Shown one piece after another: positions 57,829-64,000 of a stretch of DNA of 64,000 nt. Position 1 is the first letter of the stretch. Each line of letters opens with the position of its first letter. This DNA is from Patiriisocius sp047730165. Its GTDB lineage: Bacteria; Bacteroidota; Bacteroidia; Flavobacteriales; Flavobacteriaceae. The position numbers and the translations under genes were made by a program. The DNA lies in assembly GCF_047730165.1 (NCBI RefSeq), contig NZ_CP159834.1, positions 1,116,001-1,180,000 of the forward strand, read 5' to 3'. The notes under the pieces are model-generated. The model was not told the DNA's origin and did no database searches. It saw only the letters and a program-made list of their open reading frames with translations.

Positions 57829-59940
57829 ATGATGATAAAAAAATTTACATTCCTTGTGTTCATCCTTTTTTCGATAATAGGATGCACCTCTTCTCAAGAA
57901 AAAAAAGAAACCCATTTGTATACCAATAGCCTCATAAAAGAAACGAGTCCTTATCTTTTGCAACACGCACACAATCCTGTAGATTGGCGCGCCTGGAACG
58001 ATGAAACCTTGACAAAGGCAAAAGCCGAAAACAAACTTATGATTATAAGCATAGGGTACTCGGCTTGTCACTGGTGTCATGTGATGGAGCATGAGAGTTT
58101 TGAAGATAGCCTTGTTGCGGCTACGATGAATTCTAATTTTATCTCAGTAAAAGTAGACAGGGAAGAACGACCGGATATAGACCAGATTTATATTAATGCT
58201 GTGCAGTTAATGACGGGTAGCGCAGGATGGCCGCTTAACGTGGTTACGCTTCCGGACGGAAGACCAGTTTGGGGTGGGACGTATTTTAAGAAGGATGATT
58301 GGATACAAGTTCTAGAGCGTATCCAAAAATTAAATAATGAAAGCCCAGAAAAACTAACGGAGATTGCTACGCAACTTGAAGAGGGAATAAAAAACTTAGA
58401 TCTAGTAACCTTAAATGATGCCGATGTAGATTTAAAAAACTACCCACTAGAGAAGATACTAAAGTCGTGGAAATCTACTTTTGATCATCGTTTTGGTGGT
58501 TACAAGCGAGCACCTAAATTCATGATGCCATCTAATTATGAGTATCTCTTGCGTCATGCGGTTCAGAACAAGGATCAAGACTTGCAAGACCATGTGATGT
58601 TTACCTTAGATCAAATGGCTTATGGCGGAATTTATGATGCAGTAGGCGGTGGTTTTTCTAGATACAGCGTAGATGAAAAATGGCACGTGCCTCATTTTGA
58701 AAAAATGCTCTATGATAATTCGCAGCTCGTAAGTCTCTATAGCAATGCGTTTAAAGTAACAAAAAATAAGTTGTACAAAGAGGTGGTTGAAGAAACCCTT
58801 GTTTATATCTCAGAAGAGATGACCACTGCAGAAGGCGCCTTTTATTCTTCCCTCGATGCAGACAGTAATACAGATACAAGCGAACTAGAAGAGGGCGCTT
58901 ATTACGTGTACACAGAGAAAGAACTAAAGGAGCAAATAGGAGCTGATTTTGATGTTTTTGCCGCATATTTTAATGTAAATAACTTCGGAAAATGGGAAGA
59001 TGGGAAATATGTGCTCATTAGAGATGAAGATGATGCGAGCATTGCAAAAGACTTTGGGCTTACGACCGAAGTTTTAAGAGATAAAAAAGCAGCTTGGAAA
59101 GCAACCCTAAAAACGTATCGTAGTAAAAGAGCAAAACCGAGACTTGACGATAAAACACTTACGTCTTGGAATGGCTTAATGCTTAAGGGATATGTAGATG
59201 CATATACAGCATTGGGGAATAAAGAATATCTAGAGGCGGCCTTAAAGAATGCTGAGTTTATCCTGGATAATCAATTAAAAAAAGACGGATCTTTATACCA
59301 CAACTATAAAGACGGGAAAAGTACAATCAATGGGTACCTAGAAGATTATGCAGCCGTTATTTCAGGGTTTCTATCTTTATATGAAGTGACAGCAGATACC
59401 AAGTGGCTCATTACGGCAAAGGACTTAGCAGATTACAGCTTTGCTAAGTTTTATAATGAAGAAACCGCAATGTTCTATTTTACTTCTTCAGAAGATCCAG
59501 AGCTTGTCTCGAGATCGGTGGAGTATCGTGATAATGTGATTGCTTCTTCAAACTCAATTATGGCTAACAATTTATTTGTGCTAGCACATCATTTCGATGA
59601 AGAGAATTTCAGAAATACTGCAAAGCAAATGCTTAAAAATGTATTGCCAGAAATAGAAAAATATCCTAGTGGATTTTCTAACTGGTTGGGCTTGCTCGAG
59701 AATTACCGCAACCCATATTATGAAGTAGCCATCGTAGGAGATGATGCTATAGAAAAGACTTTAAAATTTAAAACCAATTATTTGCCCAATACGCTCATCG
59801 CTTCTAGTACTAAAAACGACTCTCTGCCTTTATTAGCGAATCGTTATATGGATGGAGAAACAATGATTTTTGTATGTCAAAATTACACGTGTAAATTACC
59901 AGTTGCCGAAATAGACGAGGCAAAAAAATTAATAGAATAG
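57829..59940 (+). CDS. DUF255 thioredoxin-like / glucosidase-like lipoprotein (YyaL/SSP411 family)
   Basis: A 703-residue protein from ATG 57829 (57832 is an alternative). IKKFTFLVFILFSIIGC is a lipoprotein signal. SLIKETSPYLLQHAHNPVDWRAWN and the CHWC active-site-like motif in SACHWCHVMEHESFED, near residue 80, define the thioredoxin-like DUF255 domain; the rest (FDHRFGGYKRAPKFMMPSNYEYLLRH, SSLDADSNTD, LTSWNGLMLKGYVDAY) is the (alpha/alpha)6 barrel of the YyaL/SPATA20 family. Most relatives are cytosolic, so the lipoprotein signal is a Bacteroidota feature. Biochemical role unknown. Confidence 0.9.
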   Translation: MMIKKFTFLVFILFSIIGCTSSQEKKETHLYTNSLIKETSPYLLQHAHNPVDWRAWNDETLTKAKAENKLMIISIGYSACHWCHVMEHESFEDSLVAATMNSNFISVKVDREERPDIDQIYINAVQLMTGSAGWPLNVVTLPDGRPVWGGTYFKKDDWIQVLERIQKLNNESPEKLTEIATQLEEGIKNLDLVTLNDADVDLKNYPLEKILKSWKSTFDHRFGGYKRAPKFMMPSNYEYLLRHAVQNKDQDLQDHVMFTLDQMAYGGIYDAVGGGFSRYSVDEKWHVPHFEKMLYDNSQLVSLYSNAFKVTKNKLYKEVVEETLVYISEEMTTAEGAFYSSLDADSNTDTSELEEGAYYVYTEKELKEQIGADFDVFAAYFNVNNFGKWEDGKYVLIRDEDDASIAKDFGLTTEVLRDKKAAWKATLKTYRSKRAKPRLDDKTLTSWNGLMLKGYVDAYTALGNKEYLEAALKNAEFILDNQLKKDGSLYHNYKDGKSTINGYLEDYAAVISGFLSLYEVTADTKWLITAKDLADYSFAKFYNEETAMFYFTSSEDPELVSRSVEYRDNVIASSNSIMANNLFVLAHHFDEENFRNTAKQMLKNVLPEIEKYPSGFSNWLGLLENYRNPYYEVAIVGDDAIEKTLKFKTNYLPNTLIASSTKNDSLPLLANRYMDGETMIFVCQNYTCKLPVAEIDEAKKLIE

Positions 59941-59941
59941 A

Positions 59942-60820
59942 ATGCAGGAAGCAATAAAAGTAATGGAGGATACAGGTATCATCGATAAAATAAATGACAT
60001 AAATTTTTACTTAAATAAGTATGGACAGCAGGTGATTGATTATCTGCCAGATGTTTTGTCTGCCATAGTAATTTTAGTTGTTGGCTGGTGGGTAATAAAG
60101 ATTTTTACTAGAATAGCCCGGAAATTATTTGCTGTGAGGGAAGTTGATCCTTCTTTACAGAAATTTCTATTAGATTTATTGAATTGGGTTCTCAAGATTA
60201 TTCTTTTTATTACTGTTGTAGCACAATTGGGAATACAGACATCTTCGTTTGTCGCAATTATTGGGGCGGCAGGTTTAGCTGTAGGTTTAGCTTTACAAGG
60301 ATCGTTGGCTAATTTTGCTGGGGGTGTTTTACTATTAATGTTTAAGCCTTTTAGGGTTGGACACTACATAAAAGCACAAGGTGTAGAAGGGACAGTAAAG
60401 GAAATTTCGATAATCTCTACAAAATTATTAACTTTCGGAAATCAATTAGCAGTAATTCCAAATGGCAAAATATCTAACGACACCATTGTGAATTTTACTG
60501 AAGAAGGTATTCGACGTGAAAACTTGATTCTAGGTATAAGTTACGATAGTAACATAAAGAAGGCGAAAAATATTTTGTTAGCGCTTCTTATGGAGCAAGA
60601 TTTGATACTTAAAGAAGAGGGCAAAGCACCTATGGTGGTAGTTAATGAGCTTGCAGATAGTTCGGTAAATTTATCGATTCGATTCTGGGCCAAGAATGAA
60701 GATTTTTGGGATATTAAATTTTACACCATCGAAGAAGCAAAATCACGTCTTGAATCTGCTGGAATTGTTATTCCATTTCCGCAGCGAGATTTACATATTA
60801 TCACTAACGAAAAAAATTAA
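59942..60820 (+). CDS. Small-conductance mechanosensitive channel (MscS family)
   Basis: A 292-residue inner-membrane channel. Three spans are visible (residues about 38-58, 78-98, 105-130); the third, GAAGLAVGLALQGSLANFAGGVLLLMF, is the pore helix with its Gly/Ala pattern, and FKPFRVGHYIKAQGVEGTVKEISIISTKLLTFGNQLAVIPNGKI is the MscS beta domain. The cytoplasmic cage domain ends the protein. It relieves turgor after osmotic downshock. It starts one base after the DUF255 stop, so is cotranscribed. Confidence 0.94.
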   Translation: MQEAIKVMEDTGIIDKINDINFYLNKYGQQVIDYLPDVLSAIVILVVGWWVIKIFTRIARKLFAVREVDPSLQKFLLDLLNWVLKIILFITVVAQLGIQTSSFVAIIGAAGLAVGLALQGSLANFAGGVLLLMFKPFRVGHYIKAQGVEGTVKEISIISTKLLTFGNQLAVIPNGKISNDTIVNFTEEGIRRENLILGISYDSNIKKAKNILLALLMEQDLILKEEGKAPMVVVNELADSSVNLSIRFWAKNEDFWDIKFYTIEEAKSRLESAGIVIPFPQRDLHIITNEKN

Positions 60821-60835
60821 TTTTAAACTGACGGT

Positions 60836-61537
60836 ATGAATCTACAAAAATTCTTTTTAGCAGCAGCAATTTTTACAGTAACGATTACAAGTTCACAAGT
60901 AAGAGATTATAGCGATTATAATTTAGTTCAGAATAATGATTCTTTAAACAGAAGTAGATTTCTAAGTGATGAAGAAATAGCTCAGGTTAAAGGTTCTCCA
61001 TATGTCAATGGAGGTGTTTTCTTATCTGGCAATATATATAAGAATGATGAAAAAATCATGAGTAATGTACTTATGCGATATAATGCATATTCAGATCATT
61101 TTCAAACGACAAAAGAGGGTCTTAAGACTCCTACAGGAATTCTATTAAAAGACCCTGGTGCCGTTGTGGAAATAGGCTCGAAAACGTATGTTTTTTTCCC
61201 ACAGGGGAAGGTTCCCGGAATAGGAGGATACCTAGAGTTAATTTCTGAAGGTAAAAAAGCAAGTGTGTATAAAAGGCATAACGTGACATACGTTGAGGCG
61301 ATAAAATCAAACGATTCTTATACGGCAGACAAGCCGGCTCGATTTAATGACTTGACTACCTATTATATGGTAGATGTAAATGTTGTATTTACAGAGCTTC
61401 CCCAAAGTAAAAAGAAAATTTTAAAAGCTTTCAGCGGTAAACAGAAAGTGATGAAAAATTATATGAAACAAAATAAATTAGATGTAAATAATGAAACTGA
61501 TTTAGCAAAAATAGTAGCTCATTATTATAGCCTATAA
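60836..61537 (+). CDS. Secreted protein of unknown function
   Basis: A 233-residue protein with a signal peptide (LQKFFLAAAIFTVTITSSQ). The mature part starts VRDYSDYNLVQNNDSLNRSRFL and includes SPYVNGGVFLSGNIYKNDE, KTYVFFPQGKVPGIGGYLELISEGKKASVYKRH and a basic end. The pattern of short strands suggests a periplasmic or surface protein that carries a beta domain. I do not recognise the family. It follows the MscS gene after 15 bases and ends directly against the tsaB stop on the other strand. Confidence 0.7.
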   Translation: MNLQKFFLAAAIFTVTITSSQVRDYSDYNLVQNNDSLNRSRFLSDEEIAQVKGSPYVNGGVFLSGNIYKNDEKIMSNVLMRYNAYSDHFQTTKEGLKTPTGILLKDPGAVVEIGSKTYVFFPQGKVPGIGGYLELISEGKKASVYKRHNVTYVEAIKSNDSYTADKPARFNDLTTYYMVDVNVVFTELPQSKKKILKAFSGKQKVMKNYMKQNKLDVNNETDLAKIVAHYYSL

Positions 61538-62194
61538 TTACCCCACTTTAAAGTCTTTTAAATAGTAAGGTTCAAAATAAGCGACATCCTCGATTTCATT
61601 TTTTTTATGCTTCAACTCTGCTAGTTGACCCATCTCGTTTGCAGAAGGTAATGCTTCAGTAACGAAGATCGCATTTGGATGATCACAGATCTCCTCAAAC
61701 TTTGCGACACCATCCCCAATAAATGTGGTTTTAGCTTCGGTAATGTGTTGGTCAAATGAATGCTCATCCAGAAGCTGAGCCTCTGTACCTCTAGTTCTAT
61801 TTTTATGAACATCATAAATTGCACTGTAAACTTCCATACGACGTGCATCTAGCATCGGGATGATCGTAGTAGGCTCTTTTACTTGTTGTGCAAGAATGTC
61901 TAATGTTTCTAAGGAGATAAGTGGAATATCTAAAGAGTAACAAAGCCCTTTTGCTGTAGATACTCCTATTCGTAAACCAGTATAAGAACCAGGCCCTTTA
62001 CTTACAGCAATAGCGTCGAGATCACTCAGCTTTTTTGAGGCTTGTTTCATTACATCTTCAATAAAGATGTGCAGGTTTTCTGCGTGAGAATATCCTTCTG
62101 TTGCAAGCTCTTTCAACCCAATAACACTTCCATGTTCTGAAAGCGCTACGGAGCAATTTTTAGTTGCTGTTTCTATACAGAGAATTAACCCCAT
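61538..62194 (-). CDS. tsaB: tRNA threonylcarbamoyladenosine biosynthesis protein TsaB
   Basis: A 218-residue ASKHA-fold protein that scaffolds TsaD/TsaE in making t6A37 in ANN-decoding tRNAs. LILCIETATKNCSVALSEHGSVIG, ELATEGYSHAENLHIFIEDVMKQA and the signature AVSKGPGSYTGLRIGVSTAKGLC are diagnostic; MLDARRMEVYSAIYD follows. Its ATG overlaps the stop of the efflux adaptor gene (TAATG). Its end touches the end of the plus-strand gene with no spacer. Confidence 0.96.
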   Translation of the reverse strand: MGLILCIETATKNCSVALSEHGSVIGLKELATEGYSHAENLHIFIEDVMKQASKKLSDLDAIAVSKGPGSYTGLRIGVSTAKGLCYSLDIPLISLETLDILAQQVKEPTTIIPMLDARRMEVYSAIYDVHKNRTRGTEAQLLDEHSFDQHITEAKTTFIGDGVAKFEEICDHPNAIFVTEALPSANEMGQLAELKHKKNEIEDVAYFEPYYLKDFKVG

Positions 62195-63483
62195 TATTCG
62201 GTATCCTTTTTATCTTCTTTTTTATCTTTATCCTCTTCCTTAACTTTATCACCAGGTTTTAGTGTTTTTGTAACCAATGTGTATGGTCCCGTAATCACCC
62301 TATCACCGGATTTTAACCCGGATCGTATCTCTATATTAGTGGCGTCTTGTATTCCAGTCTCTACCACTCTTAGTTTTGCGATTCCTCCATTATTAACAAA
62401 CACACACTCATACTTTTTTGTGTCTGCAGTAATCACCTCTTTCTTAAACGATTTTTTAGTAGAAGAAGTATCCGTTTTTATTACAACGGCACTAATAGGT
62501 ACGGCAATAATATTTTGTTTCTTATTTGTGATTACATCTACCGTTGCTGTCATTCCTGGTCTAAAAGGAGAGTAGCTTTCTGGTTTGTTCTCCGTAAGTT
62601 CTTTATACGACTCAGGAAGAATACGTACTTTCACTTTAAAGTTTGTTACCTGATCTACTGTCAGTGCAGATTCTGCTGAGTTGGCGATTTCTGTAACGAG
62701 ACCTTTAAATTCTCTTTTAGTCCAAGCATCTACCTCTACAATTGTACTATCACCTACGGCCACTTTTACAATGTCGTTTTCATTTACATCTACTTCCACT
62801 TCCATATTGTCTAGGTTGGCAACACGAATGATTTCAGTACCTGCCATTTGTGCGGTACCTACTACGCGCTCACCAAGTTCTACAGAAAGTCTAGAAATAG
62901 TTCCTGTCATAGGGGAATAGATTTTTGTTCTATTCAAATTATCACGAGATTGTTTTACGTTTGCTGTTGCACTCTTCACGTTATAGTACACAGAAGATTT
63001 ATTAGCCTGCGCCATTTCATAATCTGCTACAGAACGATCCCATTCTGAGCGTGAAATAACCCCTTTATCAAATAAAGATTTATTCCTATCATAGTTAGCC
63101 TTGGCATTACGTAGACTCGCTTCTGCATTTTCCAACTGCGCACGTACATTTAGCAGTCCTGCTTGACTTTGGCTTACTTGCGCTTGTATTAAGTCTGGAT
63201 TGATCTTAACAAGAAGCTGTCCTTTTTCAACAAGTTGTCCTTCCTTAACAGGGAGGTCTATGATTTCTCCAGATACTTCAGAAGAAAGAAAAACTTCTAT
63301 TTCTGGTTGTATCTTACCTGTAGCCGCAACCGTTTCGGTAATGGTTAATGGGGTAACTTCAGTTATTTCTACAACTTTTCCATCATCTTTATTGCCAAAC
63401 CATCCAGCCTTACTTCCGAAGAGAAGTGCAGTAATGAGTAACGCAAAAATGACAATTATCCAAATGAGTGTCTTTTTTTTCAT
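62194..63483 (-). CDS. RND/MacA-type efflux periplasmic adaptor subunit
   Basis: A 429-residue membrane-fusion protein. One N-terminal membrane anchor (LIWIIVIFALLITALLFGS), then the lipoyl half VAATGKIQPEIEVFLSSEVSGEIIDLPVKEGQLVEKGQLLVKI, a coiled-coil hairpin (ARAQLENAEASLRNAKANYDRNKSLFDKG and the return helix), the second lipoyl half KIYSPMTGTISRLSVELGERV, and beta-barrel domains. The last 20 residues are highly charged (KEEDKDKKEDKKD). It couples an inner-membrane pump to the TolC protein encoded just upstream. A pump gene should lie outside the window. Its stop overlaps tsaB. Confidence 0.94.
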   Translation of the reverse strand: MKKKTLIWIIVIFALLITALLFGSKAGWFGNKDDGKVVEITEVTPLTITETVAATGKIQPEIEVFLSSEVSGEIIDLPVKEGQLVEKGQLLVKINPDLIQAQVSQSQAGLLNVRAQLENAEASLRNAKANYDRNKSLFDKGVISRSEWDRSVADYEMAQANKSSVYYNVKSATANVKQSRDNLNRTKIYSPMTGTISRLSVELGERVVGTAQMAGTEIIRVANLDNMEVEVDVNENDIVKVAVGDSTIVEVDAWTKREFKGLVTEIANSAESALTVDQVTNFKVKVRILPESYKELTENKPESYSPFRPGMTATVDVITNKKQNIIAVPISAVVIKTDTSSTKKSFKKEVITADTKKYECVFVNNGGIAKLRVVETGIQDATNIEIRSGLKSGDRVITGPYTLVTKTLKPGDKVKEEDKDKKEDKKDTE

Positions 63484-63485
63484 GA

Positions 63486-64000
63486 TTAGAATTTTAGTTG
63501 GGTTGGATCCACACCAAAGTATAATTCTAATACTTTGAGCTTAAATATGTAATCGTATTTTGTTCTGTTAATTTCTATTCTTGCATTGTCGTAACGCAAT
63601 TTAGACTGGCTAAAGTCAAACGCGTTTGTACGTCCTACATCATACCTGTCTTTTGCATAAGTATACGCCAATTCTTGAGATTCAAATGCTACCTGTGCAG
63701 CTTCATAGGCTCTCTTAGAACCACGAACATCTACCATGGCCTGATAGACATTAGACTCAAGGTCTAACTGTGCCTGCTCTAATTGAAACTGAGTGCGATC
63801 TAGGTTTATTTTACTTCTAGAAACATTGTTCCTAGCTCTAAACCCATTTAAAATAGGGACACTTAAACTTAGGCCATAGCCTACACCGTCATTAATATAT
63901 ATCTGTTGTTTAAAAGGGGTGTTGATGTCTCCATCCGAATACCTCGTGTCATAGCCAAAAAAGGCATTAACAGTTGGGAGTAGTGCTCCTTTTGAAATCT
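63486..64000 (-). CDS. TolC-family outer membrane efflux protein, N-terminus outside the window
   Basis: The frame is open from the window edge to the stop at 63486, giving 171 C-terminal residues. It shows the repeating alpha-barrel pattern of TolC: VGYGLSLSVPILNGFRARNNVSRSK, TQFQLEQAQLDLESNVYQAM, AAQVAFESQELAYTYAKDRYDVGRTNAFDFSQ and a closing coiled helix ending KVLELYFGVDPTQLKF. It forms the outer-membrane exit channel of the efflux system with the adaptor that starts three bases downstream. Confidence 0.93.
   Translation of the reverse strand, partial: ISKGALLPTVNAFFGYDTRYSDGDINTPFKQQIYINDGVGYGLSLSVPILNGFRARNNVSRSKINLDRTQFQLEQAQLDLESNVYQAMVDVRGSKRAYEAAQVAFESQELAYTYAKDRYDVGRTNAFDFSQSKLRYDNARIEINRTKYDYIFKLKVLELYFGVDPTQLKF

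Noticed and set aside
1..64000. tRNA, rRNA, CRISPR arrays, insertion sequences, prophage or plasmid functions
   Set aside because: No cloverleaf with a CCA-like end, no regularly spaced repeats, no transposase, integrase or phage structural genes were found on either strand.

Overview
The window is chromosomal DNA from a member of the Bacteroidota, almost certainly a marine Flavobacteriaceae bacterium (Dokdonia-like is my guess). The evidence is direct: gliding/type IX secretion genes (gldE, gldD, a PorP/SprF protein, a giant CHU_C-type adhesin, a T9SS type A cargo), DUF4270 and other Bacteroidota-only families, near absence of Shine-Dalgarno sequences, AT-rich DNA, and many copies of the Bacteroidota -7 promoter element TAnnTTTG. 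I found no rRNA, tRNA, CRISPR array, insertion sequence or prophage.

Layout. 1-1202: end of a class IV aminotransferase overlapping a sulfotransferase-like gene. 1324-5764: a three-gene DUF4956 / CotH-kinase-beta-helix / VTC-type polyphosphate polymerase operon. 5767-10053 (minus): truncated starch-synthase-like gene, DUF4270 lipoprotein, glmS; divergent from panC-panD-flippase (10244-12491). 12469-14750: a decayed LuxR-type response regulator and an esterase-like protein without a catalytic serine. 15104-24111: radA, a B12/radical-SAM protein, an alpha/beta hydrolase, a methyltransferase, and an OhrR-type regulator with nitroreductase and DJ-1/PfpI genes, then an aldo/keto reductase. 24445-26311: atpD-atpC with a large intercistronic hairpin. 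26416-33500: biotin cluster bioF-DUF2007-bioD, bioA, ketosynthase, bioB, followed by an FN3 lipoprotein. 33612-40682: outer-membrane barrel protein, recX, rng, a 29-aa COX24-like basic protein, HU, and the conserved mutY-ssb-gldE-gldD run. 40763-44720: T9SS cargo, EamA exporter, rplU (frame broken in a poly-A run) and rpmA. 44796-49848: nuclease, two-component system, small secreted peptides, a membrane protein and a decayed transglutaminase. 49907-56380: PorP/SprF plus an 1815-residue repeat adhesin. 56454-64000: Nfu scaffold, a dodecin gene with an internal TGA, a DUF255 thioredoxin-like lipoprotein, MscS channel, unknown secreted protein, tsaB, and an RND-efflux adaptor with a TolC protein running off the end.

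How it works together. Most genes are housekeeping: cofactor synthesis (pantothenate, biotin), cell-wall amino sugar supply (GlmS), ATP synthase, DNA repair (RadA, MutY, RecX, SSB), RNA turnover and translation (Rng, L21, L27, TsaB). The accessory part is surface biology: gliding/T9SS, CotH-VTC, lipoproteins and two-component sensing. Gene decay is frequent: three genes are clearly broken (response regulator, transglutaminase, dodecin) and a fourth (rplU) is broken only at one homopolymer, where a sequencing error is as likely as biology.

The most notable non-gene signals are a fixed TAnnTTTG-N4-start arrangement in front of at least five genes (panD, bioF, bioA, bioB, radical SAM gene), which predicts leaderless mRNAs, and a dispersed AAAATTTCnGAA word that occurs far more often than base composition would give. 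All counts were made by eye.
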